Below, in pieces: positions 56,156 through 64,000 of a stretch of 64,000 nt of DNA; position 1 is the stretch's first letter; each line of letters begins with the position of its first letter. Source of the stretch: Cyclobacteriaceae bacterium. GTDB taxonomy: Bacteria > Bacteroidota > Bacteroidia > Cytophagales > Cyclobacteriaceae. The DNA lies in contig JAFIEV010000042.1 in the NCBI GenBank assembly GCA_020832305.1, positions 204,607 through 268,606 on the forward strand, given 5' to 3'. The notes beneath the pieces were generated by a model. The model did no database searches. It saw only the letters and a program-made list of their open reading frames with translations, and was not told where the DNA came from. A program made the translations under genes and the position numbers.

Positions 56156-56525
56156 AAAAATTACATTAAAAAGTTGATACATGTTATCGGGTGGCTGACA
56201 AAAGAATCATAACTGCAGATGGCAAAAACATACGGTTTAAATTTAAATAAATTATATGAGAAATAAAAGATTTACATTGGTAATTGCTCAGGTATATGAT
56301 TCATAAGCAAAGGAAATTTCCATACAATCCAAAAGGAGAACACATCATTCAAATTATAGGCAAGACGAGCTGTAAATTATCGTCATTTTGAATTAGCGCA
56401 AAATTGATCGATATATTACAAACTCTATAGTTTTCCTCGTTTTTAATTCTTTGGTAACTAAAAATTAAATATTTTTATATTTAATATGATTTTTGGGCGT
56501 AAAAATCCCCAAAGTTTAGTCTTTT
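56156..56525. other. Intergenic region before the regulator pair
   Basis: AT-rich with no recognisable gene. The one structured element is the palindrome at 56464-56485; no clear TAnnTTTG promoter match was seen. Confidence 0.4.
56464..56485. promoter_or_regulatory. AT-rich palindrome upstream of the receiver-Hpt gene
   Basis: ATTAAATAT and ATATTTAAT flank four T in a perfect inverted repeat, 40 bases before the ATG. It may be an operator, or only the result of AT richness. Confidence 0.25.
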
Positions 56526-57332
56526 ATGAGCAATTCTGTTGTAAATATTACTGATTTTAAGGTGCTTATGGCCGAAGATGATCCTATCAATCAGGAGCTG
56601 GTCAAATTTATATTTGAGGACCTAAACTGGGCAATTGATGTGGTATCTGATGGCAAACAGGCTCTCGGACATCTTCAAAGCAGTCAATATGATCTTATTT
56701 TAATGGATCTCAGAATGCCTGTAATGGATGGGTTGGAGGCTACAAAACGCATACGAACTGATTTTGAAGAGCCCAAAAAAAGCATACCGGTAATTGGAGT
56801 AACTGCCCATCACTACAATGATGAAGTCCAGGAATGCCTTGATGCCGGGATGAGCGATTATATTACAAAACCTTTTAATGTGAGTGATTTTGTTTCTAAA
56901 TCTGCCGATTTGGTTTTAGTGTACAGAAAGAAAATAGAAGGCATGAAAGATGTTGCTACCGGAGTAAGTCAAACAAAGGAAGCAGAAGAAAATCTGGTTA
57001 ATTTTGATAATTTGTACACCATTGCAGGCAATAATATTAAGACAATAGAGACAATAATCCAGCTTTTTATGAGCCAAACACCTGCCAGACTGGAAATGTT
57101 GGAAGAGTTGAGAAAAGTCGGAGATTGGCAAGAGCTAAAAAATTTGTGCCATAAAATGAGATCTACCTATGCCATTGTTGGTGCTATTAAGATTAAAAAT
57201 ATGTTGGCAGAAATTGAAAATGATTGTAACAATGGTAATTTTGATTCCGACAAATTTAAAATTTTGATTGGTGACATTCGTCATCTGAGTGCTAAGGTAA
57301 TCACGGCCCTCAACTCGCTTCCTGTTAACTGA
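56526..57332 (+). CDS. Receiver-Hpt phosphorelay protein
   Basis: A 268-residue cytoplasmic phosphorelay protein. The receiver domain (about 10-130) has acidic residues at 17-19 (AEDDP), phospho-acceptor Asp61 (LILMDLRMP), Thr near 93 and Lys in YITKPF. The Hpt domain (about 155-265) has the histidine phosphoryl site His209 in LCHKMRSTYAIVGA. No kinase gene is next to it, so a hybrid kinase elsewhere must feed it. It is followed after eight bases by an NtrC-type regulator. Confidence 0.92.
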   Translation: MSNSVVNITDFKVLMAEDDPINQELVKFIFEDLNWAIDVVSDGKQALGHLQSSQYDLILMDLRMPVMDGLEATKRIRTDFEEPKKSIPVIGVTAHHYNDEVQECLDAGMSDYITKPFNVSDFVSKSADLVLVYRKKIEGMKDVATGVSQTKEAEENLVNFDNLYTIAGNNIKTIETIIQLFMSQTPARLEMLEELRKVGDWQELKNLCHKMRSTYAIVGAIKIKNMLAEIENDCNNGNFDSDKFKILIGDIRHLSAKVITALNSLPVN

Positions 57333-57340
57333 TTTTTTAA

Positions 57341-58528
57341 ATGGAAAGAAAATATATCACCCGAATTTTTCTGATCGACGACGATGAGATGTACAGCCAA
57401 ATCATTCGGTCAACTATTGAAAGTAATGACCTTTTTGATGTTGAAGTATTTTATTCGGGAGAAGAGTTTCTGGAAAAGCTTTCTGAACGACCTGATATTT
57501 GCATTATTGACTACAACCTGCCGGGAATAAGTGGTGTTGATGTTCTTAAACATATCAAAGCCTACGACCCTGATATAGCTGCTGTTCTGCTTTCGGGTCA
57601 GGATAGAGTAGAAGTAGTTGTGGAGGCATATAATAATGGGGCAAACAATTATATTATAAAAAATGAAAATGTAATTCCAGAACTTCAGAATGCACTTAAA
57701 AACCTTGCAAAACAGATTGGCCTGAAAAAAGAGCTCCTGGAGTTAAAGAGCCAGATTGTAGACCGGAACAAATACAGCAGAATTATTGGTGAGAGTAAAG
57801 CCACGCTCAACCTGCTTCGTTTAATTCAGAAGGTTGAAAAAACTGATATCATTACCCTGGTTACCGGCGAAAGCGGTACAGGAAAGGAATTGGTAGCTAA
57901 AGCCTTGCATTACAATTCCAACAGGCGTCGCAATGCTTTTGTAGCGGTAAATGTCGCTGCAATTCCTGCAGACTTGATAGAAAGTGAATTATTTGGGCAT
58001 GAAAAAGGAGCCTTTACAGGAGCTGGATCAAGAAGAATCGGGAAATTTGAAGAGGCCGATAAAGGCACGCTCTTTTTAGATGAGATTGGCGAGATGGCCC
58101 CCGACCTTCAAACCAAACTTTTAAGGGTACTACAGGACAGTAAAATTACAAGACTGGGCAGCAACAAAGAAATCAAACTCAATATCCGCATCATTGCTGC
58201 AACCAATAAGAACCTTTTTGAAAGGGTAAAAGAAGGAAAATTCAGGGAAGATCTTTTCTACCGCCTGCAGGGTTTTCTCATACATCTCAGCCCGCTGCGT
58301 GAAAGGGATAATGATGTCATTTTACTCGCCAGGCATTTTCTTTCGGAATTTTGCAGGGAAAACAACATGTCCCAAAAAACAATTTCTAAATCAAGTATAA
58401 ATAGTTTACTTGGATATACCTGGCCAGGAAACGTTCGTGAACTTAAATCGACTATTGAACGAGCCGCCCTGCTGTCTGAGAATGAGTCAATCGACCCAGA
58501 AGACATCATTTACGCAGGAAATCAGTAA
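57341..58528 (+). CDS. NtrC-type sigma-54 activator without DNA-binding domain
   Basis: A 395-residue regulator: receiver domain (about 7-125, Asp57 in IIDYNLPG), then AAA+ ATPase (about 145-385) with Walker A GESGTGKE (176-183), the sigma-54-contacting GAFTGA loop (223-228), Walker B GTLFLDEIGE and the arginine finger region FREDLFYRL. The protein ends at residue 395, directly after the AAA+ C-domain, where NtrC relatives carry a Fis-type helix-turn-helix. The missing HTH is not due to the window or a frameshift: the stop is followed by non-coding sequence. It probably activates sigma-54 promoters from solution, with input from the preceding receiver-Hpt protein. Confidence 0.93.
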   Translation: MERKYITRIFLIDDDEMYSQIIRSTIESNDLFDVEVFYSGEEFLEKLSERPDICIIDYNLPGISGVDVLKHIKAYDPDIAAVLLSGQDRVEVVVEAYNNGANNYIIKNENVIPELQNALKNLAKQIGLKKELLELKSQIVDRNKYSRIIGESKATLNLLRLIQKVEKTDIITLVTGESGTGKELVAKALHYNSNRRRNAFVAVNVAAIPADLIESELFGHEKGAFTGAGSRRIGKFEEADKGTLFLDEIGEMAPDLQTKLLRVLQDSKITRLGSNKEIKLNIRIIAATNKNLFERVKEGKFREDLFYRLQGFLIHLSPLRERDNDVILLARHFLSEFCRENNMSQKTISKSSINSLLGYTWPGNVRELKSTIERAALLSENESIDPEDIIYAGNQ

Positions 58529-59048
58529 ATTACAACACCGTACCTGCGAATAATCGCAAGATTTAATTATCTGCTAAATCGATTTATTTTACTCTCATAT
58601 TGAGATTTTCGGCTTATTCATTTATATTTATTGCGCATTTGACGCTTTAGAGAGGTCTTTTACGCGTTTTTATTGTACTATAAATAAATAAAAGTGTCAT
58701 GGATTTTTCGCTGTTAATCATAAAATGCAGCATGTTTTGGCATTGACCTAATCATTGATTTTGGCATGAAATGGTTTTCAAGGGAAGTTTTCAATATCGG
58801 ATTAAAATGCTGATAACCTGATGGTTTCTGGATGTCGGGTGTTGTGCTTAAAGATATTTTTAAACCCGGATTATAAAAAAACATAGTGGCGCTTCCACAC
58901 TTGATGATATTGTTTTGATTTCCAGATAGAACCACCATGATTGTACTTTACATAGATCATCACGGTGGAGTTGAAAACAGGAAACCAAGAATGGACACTA
59001 AAATATTAATTAAGAATTTTTGAAAGATAAATTGACCATAAATTCAAG
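58529..59048. other. Intergenic region between the regulator pair and fucI
   Basis: Holds a short inverted repeat TGCGA/TCGCA (58545-58558) after the regulator gene, without a T-run, and a 74-codon minus-strand frame (58714-58938) of doubtful coding value. No promoter match for fucI was recognised. Confidence 0.35.
58714..58938 (-). CDS. Doubtful small open frame, 74 aa
   Basis: Starts MVVLSGNQNN and has no signal peptide, membrane segment or recognisable domain. It stands alone between two plus-strand genes. It may be spurious or a gene remnant. Confidence 0.2.
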   Translation of the reverse strand: MVVLSGNQNNIIKCGSATMFFYNPGLKISLSTTPDIQKPSGYQHFNPILKTSLENHFMPKSMIRSMPKHAAFYD

Positions 59049-60863
59049 ATGAACAGTAAAGTAAAAATCCATGGAAACCGTCTGAGAGGGGCGCTTCCTA
59101 AAATAGGTATTCGACCGGTTATTGATGCACGTTTAGGTGGCATTCGTGAATCACTCGAAGACCAAACCATGCAAATGGCCCAAAGAGTTGCTGATTTTTT
59201 AACCCAAAACCTCAGACATGCCGATGGCAGTACGGTAGAATGCGTATTGGCCGATGGCACCATTGGAAGGGTGCCCGAAACAGCGCTGTGTGATGAGAAA
59301 TTTGAAAAAGAAGGCGTTGGCCTTACCATTACGGTCACCCCATGCTGGTGTTATGGCAGCGAAACCATTGATATGCATCCTACCCGCCCCAAAGCCATCT
59401 GGGGTTTTAACGGCACCGAACGACCGGGAGCGGTTTATCTGGCAGCTGCATTGGCAGGTCATAACCAGAAAGGTTTACCGGCATTCAGTATTTATGGTCG
59501 TGATGTACAAGATTCAGGAGACCCTGAAATTCCCAATGATGTAAAAGAAAAGCTCCTTACTTTTGCCAAAGCCGGATTGACTGTTGCTACTATGAAAGGC
59601 AAATCCTATTTATCAATTGGCTCCGTTTCTATGGGGATAGCTGGTTCGGTAGTAGATGCCAGTCTGTTTGAAGATTATCTGGGTATGCGTTGTGAATATG
59701 TTGATATGTCTGAAATTACCCGCAGAATTAATAAAAATATTTTTGATCAGGAAGAATACCGCAAGGCATTACAATGGACAAGGAAAAATTGTTTGCAGGG
59801 GGATGACCGAAACAAACCTGCCAACCGACGTGATATGGAAGTGTTGGAAATGGAGTGGGAATCGGTGGTAAAAATGACCCTGATAATGAGGGACCTGATG
59901 ATTGGAAATCCCAAACTTGCAGAAATGGGATTTGGAGAAGAAGCCCTTGGTCATAATGCCATAGCCGCAGGATTCCAGGGACAAAGGCAGTGGACCGATT
60001 TTCTTCCCAACGGAGATTTTACTGAAGCCATTCTCAATTCTTCTTTCGACTGGAACGGCATCAGACAGGCCTTTATGATGGCGACAGAAAACGACAGCCT
60101 CAATGGGATTAACATGCTTTTTGGTCATCTTCTCACGGGTCAGGCACAGGTTTTTTCTGATGTACGTACTTTCTGGAGCCCTGATGCCGTAAAAAGAGTT
60201 TCCGGCTACGACCTTGATGGCATTGCTAAAGATGGTTTTATACACCTAATCAATTCGGGATCATCCAGCCTCGATGGAACCGGTCAACAATCTTCAGATG
60301 ATGGAAAGCCGGTAATGAAACCCTACTGGGAAATTACAGAGGAAGAAGCAGAAAAATGTCTGCAGGCAACACAATGGCCACCAGCCAACTATGAATATTT
60401 CAGAGGTGGAGGATTTTCATCAAATTTCAAAACGCGGGGGGGTATGCCTGTAACCTTATCGAGGGTAAACATACTCAAAGGTATAGGGCCGGTTATGCAG
60501 ATCGCCGAAGGCTGGACCATCGAACTCCCGGAAGACGTGCACAAAACGCTTGATAACCGTACCGATCCGACCTGGCCCACCACCTGGTTTGTTCCCAGAA
60601 CTACAGGTAATGGCCCTTTCAGAGATGTATACTCAGTTATGTCTAACTGGGGTGCCAATCACGGCGCTTTTAGTTACGGTCACTTCGGTCGTGAACTGAT
60701 GGCTCTTTGCAGTATGTTGAGAATACCGGTTAATATGCACAATGTGGCAGAAGACCAAATATACAGACCCAGTGCATGGAGCCTCCACGGCATGGACCCA
60801 GAAGGTTCTGACTACAGAGCCTGCCAAAACTACGGTCCACTCTATGGTAAGAGTAATCGATAA
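59049..60863 (+). CDS. fucI: L-fucose isomerase
   Basis: Converts L-fucose to L-fuculose in the cytoplasm. The 604-residue length and the blocks [51 protein letters not shown] and [10 protein letters not shown] are those of the family, with the Mn-site Glu in MSEITRRI and Asp/His ligands further on ([25 protein letters not shown]). It stands alone, without fucK or fucA next to it, and ends at a strong terminator. It supports use of fucose-bearing polysaccharides. Confidence 0.93.
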   Translation: MNSKVKIHGNRLRGALPKIGIRPVIDARLGGIRESLEDQTMQMAQRVADFLTQNLRHADGSTVECVLADGTIGRVPETALCDEKFEKEGVGLTITVTPCWCYGSETIDMHPTRPKAIWGFNGTERPGAVYLAAALAGHNQKGLPAFSIYGRDVQDSGDPEIPNDVKEKLLTFAKAGLTVATMKGKSYLSIGSVSMGIAGSVVDASLFEDYLGMRCEYVDMSEITRRINKNIFDQEEYRKALQWTRKNCLQGDDRNKPANRRDMEVLEMEWESVVKMTLIMRDLMIGNPKLAEMGFGEEALGHNAIAAGFQGQRQWTDFLPNGDFTEAILNSSFDWNGIRQAFMMATENDSLNGINMLFGHLLTGQAQVFSDVRTFWSPDAVKRVSGYDLDGIAKDGFIHLINSGSSSLDGTGQQSSDDGKPVMKPYWEITEEEAEKCLQATQWPPANYEYFRGGGFSSNFKTRGGMPVTLSRVNILKGIGPVMQIAEGWTIELPEDVHKTLDNRTDPTWPTTWFVPRTTGNGPFRDVYSVMSNWGANHGAFSYGHFGRELMALCSMLRIPVNMHNVAEDQIYRPSAWSLHGMDPEGSDYRACQNYGPLYGKSNR

Positions 60864-60870
60864 ATTTTAA

Positions 60871-60908
60871 AAAAAAACTCTGGCAGTCAAAAACTGTCAG
60901 AGTTTTTT
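60871..60908 (+). terminator. Intrinsic terminator after fucI
   Basis: ACTCTGGCAGT and ACTGTCAGAGT pair around a 4-base loop with one G-U, preceded by an A-run and followed by seven T. Confidence 0.8.
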
Positions 60909-60957
60909 TAAAATCCCAGGTCAAAAGGCTCACAGAATTCACAAAGATTATAACTCA

Positions 60958-62262
60958 ATGAAAAAATTTATAAAATATTTTTTCCTGGCTTTTACAGGAC
61001 TTATTTTTTTGCTTTTTGTTGTCATTACCGGCCCTTACTGGTGGAAAAGGTGGGTTGTTTATCCGCAGTTGGATAAAGAAAAGCAAAAATTATTATCGGA
61101 GTACAAGCAGCCACCCCGGTTGATTGACCTGGAAGAATTTAAAGGTGTTATGCATATGCACAGCTATTGGTCACACGATAGTAGGGGGCAATTGAATGAA
61201 ATTTTATCAGCGGCCAAAGAAACCGATCTCGATTTTTTATTTTTTTCAGATCATATCAGAAATAAACTCGACACCTTTCCCAGAAGTCTGCATGGTGTAT
61301 TTGACGGAGTCATTTTTGAACCGGGTTCTGAAACCAGCTCAGGACTTTTGGTAAATCCCCTTCAACCTATGGTGATAGACTGGAACAGGCCTGAAAGTGA
61401 AATCATTGCTGAAGTGGTAAATGCTGGTGGTTTTGTGGGTTATTTACATACAGAAAAACCCCACGATTGGGATAACCCCGATTATCAGGCAATGGAAATT
61501 TACAATATACATACCGATTGGCTTGAAGAAAGAAGACTCTTTCCCCTGCTGATCAACAGACTTGTCAATGGCACCAAAAACCGGGATTGGGCATTCCGCG
61601 AAATATTCAATGAGCAAACGGCCATTTTAGCCAACTGGGAAGACATAAACCAAAGGAGAAAAGTGACGGGTTTTGGAGCAGCCGATGCGCATAATAACCA
61701 AAGTTTAAGGGCAAGGTATACAGAAGAAGGAAAAGTTGAATGGGTGGGCTCTGGCGCAAAAACCATTGTGATTCGGGAGAAAAACTGGCTGGACCGGATT
61801 TTACTGGGTGAACCCGATGAAGCAGGTTGGGCCTATAAATGGGAAATAGATTCATATGCCGGTTCTTTTAATTATGTTATGAATCACGTTTTTGCCGATA
61901 CCCTCAGTAGTATAAGCATAAAAGAAAGCATAGTTGACGGAAAATTACTGGTTGTTTTCCAGGCCCTGGCTCCGGCAGATGGCTTTCAGTTTGTCAGCCT
62001 GGATGCCAAAGATCAGGTAAGCGGTATAATCGGCGATTCGGTTATGGTCGATTCGGCAGACCGGTTAAAGGCCGTAAGTCCTTATCCGGTTAAATTTGAA
62101 TTGCTGAAAGATGGCATTCTTATAGAGAGCACAGAAAATGTGTATGAATATGAGTATAAAACAGGCGGACAAAAAGGCAATTATCGATTGGTGGCGCTAT
62201 TGAAGTACAGAAAGCAGTGGTTGCCATGGGTGTACACCAACCATATAGTTTTACACGATTAA
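60958..62262 (+). CDS. PHP-family metal-dependent phosphoesterase, membrane-anchored
   Basis: A 434-residue protein with one N-terminal membrane helix (residues about 7-26) and a PHP domain: HMHSYWSHDSRG (metal site near residue 62), FFSDHIRN, FEPGSETSSG, YLHTEKPHDW and GFGAADAHNNQS. The C-terminal 110 residues form a beta-sandwich. PHP proteins hydrolyse phosphoesters; the location outside the inner membrane and lack of a partner leave the substrate open. Its stop overlaps the lptD stop by four bases in convergent orientation. Confidence 0.82.
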   Translation: MKKFIKYFFLAFTGLIFLLFVVITGPYWWKRWVVYPQLDKEKQKLLSEYKQPPRLIDLEEFKGVMHMHSYWSHDSRGQLNEILSAAKETDLDFLFFSDHIRNKLDTFPRSLHGVFDGVIFEPGSETSSGLLVNPLQPMVIDWNRPESEIIAEVVNAGGFVGYLHTEKPHDWDNPDYQAMEIYNIHTDWLEERRLFPLLINRLVNGTKNRDWAFREIFNEQTAILANWEDINQRRKVTGFGAADAHNNQSLRARYTEEGKVEWVGSGAKTIVIREKNWLDRILLGEPDEAGWAYKWEIDSYAGSFNYVMNHVFADTLSSISIKESIVDGKLLVVFQALAPADGFQFVSLDAKDQVSGIIGDSVMVDSADRLKAVSPYPVKFELLKDGILIESTENVYEYEYKTGGQKGNYRLVALLKYRKQWLPWVYTNHIVLHD

Positions 62263-64000
62263 TTGTCCCACCAGCTTCTCTGACGGTTGATTCTAAGGTC
62301 TTGTAAAAGGGATGATTTTGCATTGATCGATAGATTATAAGACTGGAATCGGCCAAAAGGCACCCAGTTGAAAGCCATTTGCCAGCAGTGCAGATCGCGG
62401 TTGATACTAAAGCTGGTTTGGGTAAAGGTTTTCCTAACGATGTCGTAACCAGAATTGAAAGTGATTTTCCATTTCTCAGTAAGGCTCAGGTCACCATTGA
62501 ACATCATGGAATGTGTGGAAATCTCGCCAGGCTGGAAACCATTTTTTGTATAAGCCACATTATAGTTTAGGCGAAGGTTCCAGGGTATACTGAAATCGAC
62601 GTATAGCTCAGGATTGCTTCGTATAAATTGCCGCATGGCCTCTTCCTCCGGAGTAAGTCCTATATTTTCGTCCATTTGACGGTCTGCTTCCTGCTCCTTT
62701 TCACGGGCTTTCGGGTTGAGACTCATACTCATATTGATATTTGCCCTGGTAAATTGCCCTATACCTCTACCTGCATTCCATGCATATATAGAACGGCGCC
62801 TCTGTGCAAATTGTTGATCACCCCGGTTGTTGGTAAATACACTGTCGAGCTGCCAGATGTAAGGATCAAGTGTTGTATTAAAGTTAAAATCGATCTTTTT
62901 ATTAAACAGCCGGGTTCGAAAGGCTATATTGGCCGGTGCCAGGTTAAAAGAATCGGCTAACAGATTATATCCCGTACTAAATGACAGGTTATCGATTATT
63001 GACACCTTTTCAGACTTCCTCTGGGCCGTATCACTCTTGCTTTTCACCTTGGCTTCAATATTATTGGCCATGCTGAAGCCAATGGTGCCACTCTGACCTT
63101 GCGTAGGTGTGCCGTATATAAAACCCTGATACTTTGAAAATCGTCTGAAATTACCAAGGGTATCAACCTGAACATCTTGAAAAAATCCAAACCTTTCAGC
63201 TGAAAAATCAGGGCTGTAACTCATAGATACAGAAGGACGAATCACATGGCGCACTGCCTCAACCCTGCCTTTCTTAAAATACATGGTTCCATACAGGTTG
63301 GTATTTAAGGAAATGCTGCTGTTATAACTGTACAACCTTGAGAACCTGGATACAGTGTCGACCCTTAGCCCCCTTTCTTCTTCTACCCATCGGTAGTTCA
63401 ATTCGCGGAAGTACCATATTTCATCATAATTAAAGGCCGGGCTTAGTGTAAAATGTTTTAAAACTTTTGTAGAAGTGTTTACCGGTATTCGATGCCTCAC
63501 TCCATTTTGCGCCCTGTCAAAAATCAGTCGGGTATTGGCAAGTGTGAAGGGTACAATGGTGTCTGTTTCGGCACTGTAATTGAGTAGAGGCAGGTTCCCA
63601 GGGGCATTTATCCGGTTATTGGTAAGCCGGTTTGAGGAATTCATATTCCATGAAAAGTTAATATTTTCATACCATGTTTTGGCAGATGCATTTCTTTTTT
63701 TCAGAGGATATATTCTATTCATATTCAGCGCCAGATCAGGCAGGGTGGCATTGACCACCCCCGTGCTGACATTCTGCTGCATCCTTGCATTGGCAGACAT
63801 ATTAAATGGCGTACCCTGAAAAGTTTTGGAAAATGTAACGTTTGATGAAAATTCCTGGTTAAGTGTATTTGCCAGGTTCATCATGGGGTTATTTTGGTTA
63901 AAGCTGCTGGTACCTGCATTAACTGAGGCTGAAAAACGACTGGTGCCTTTTGACTCGGGCGTGTGAGACCAATTGACCCAGAAGTCACGTGTAACAATAC
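62259..64000 (-). CDS. LptD-like outer-membrane LPS assembly protein, C-terminal part (partial)
   Basis: The frame is open to the right edge, giving 580 C-terminal residues of a larger beta-barrel protein. It is rich in alternating aromatic strands; VNWSHTPESKGTSRFSASVN, RDLHCWQMAFNWVPFGRFQSY and the ending SLLQDLRINRQRSWWDN (pieces SLLQDLRINRQ and WWDN) match the Bacteroidota LptD/OstA C-terminal domain. It inserts lipopolysaccharide into the outer leaflet. The N-terminal OstA part lies outside the window. The RDFWVNWSHTPES block confirms that coding continues past the last in-frame ATG. Confidence 0.88.
   Translation of the reverse strand, partial: IVTRDFWVNWSHTPESKGTSRFSASVNAGTSSFNQNNPMMNLANTLNQEFSSNVTFSKTFQGTPFNMSANARMQQNVSTGVVNATLPDLALNMNRIYPLKKRNASAKTWYENINFSWNMNSSNRLTNNRINAPGNLPLLNYSAETDTIVPFTLANTRLIFDRAQNGVRHRIPVNTSTKVLKHFTLSPAFNYDEIWYFRELNYRWVEEERGLRVDTVSRFSRLYSYNSSISLNTNLYGTMYFKKGRVEAVRHVIRPSVSMSYSPDFSAERFGFFQDVQVDTLGNFRRFSKYQGFIYGTPTQGQSGTIGFSMANNIEAKVKSKSDTAQRKSEKVSIIDNLSFSTGYNLLADSFNLAPANIAFRTRLFNKKIDFNFNTTLDPYIWQLDSVFTNNRGDQQFAQRRRSIYAWNAGRGIGQFTRANINMSMSLNPKAREKEQEADRQMDENIGLTPEEEAMRQFIRSNPELYVDFSIPWNLRLNYNVAYTKNGFQPGEISTHSMMFNGDLSLTEKWKITFNSGYDIVRKTFTQTSFSINRDLHCWQMAFNWVPFGRFQSYNLSINAKSSLLQDLRINRQRSWWDN

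Overview
The window reads as a chromosomal piece of a Bacteroidota bacterium, most likely of the Cytophagales or a neighbouring marine, polysaccharide-degrading group. The evidence is the gene families (Bacteroidota-type LptD, AsmA-like protein, a FecI-like sigma factor, many lipoproteins with short lipoboxes, DUF1080, DUF2141), the lack of Shine-Dalgarno sequences, and promoter-like sites that fit the Bacteroidota consensus TTG / TAnnTTTG. No rRNA, tRNA, CRISPR array, integrase or intact insertion sequence was seen. Taxonomy is inferred from family resemblance only.

Layout. 1-6.7 kb: the start of a large AsmA-like envelope protein (runs off the left edge), then menD-menE and two small genes ending at a terminator. 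6.7-16 kb: an inactive/active pair of M16 peptidases, a Tat-exported GH5 glycosidase, an ammonium channel, an M1 aminopeptidase lipoprotein. 16-21.4 kb: a radical SAM/SPASM protein, a universal stress protein operon, an outer-membrane protein remnant and glutamate dehydrogenase. 21.5-33.3 kb: one minus-strand block of 2-oxoacid:ferredoxin metabolism: nifJ (pyruvate), a DHOD-like flavoprotein, korA-korB (2-oxoglutarate-type), and a 1396-residue protein that joins GAF-like and receiver-like sensor domains to the ATP-grasp half of PEP synthase/PPDK. 34-42.7 kb: a plus-strand saccharide-degradation cluster (propeller plus alpha-toroid lipoprotein, GH67/GH115-like glycosidase, HpcH aldolase, DUF1080 hydrolase, GH50-like lipoprotein), whose first two genes carry nearly the same upstream element. 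42.7-48.3 kb: an orphan ECF sigma factor, a SatD-DUF3307 pair, a phosphoesterase and an amidohydrolase lipoprotein. 48.4-56.2 kb: an outer-membrane protein, cysE-cysM, an M14 carboxypeptidase preceded by what looks like a blaI stub, pspC, queA, menC, rsmE and an acyl-CoA-binding protein. 56.5-64 kb: a two-gene regulator pair (receiver-Hpt and an NtrC-type ATPase with no DNA-binding domain), L-fucose isomerase, a PHP-family phosphoesterase and the C-terminal part of LptD (runs off the right edge).

Together the genes suggest a menaquinone-using organism that ferments or respires flexibly (PFOR and KOR), takes up and fixes ammonium (AmtB, GDH), and scavenges plant or algal sugars (GH5, GH50-like, uronate-type glycosidase, fucose isomerase). 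The least described items are the sensor/ATP-grasp protein translationally joined to korAB, the HTH-less sigma-54 activator, and the repeated upstream elements of the saccharide cluster.
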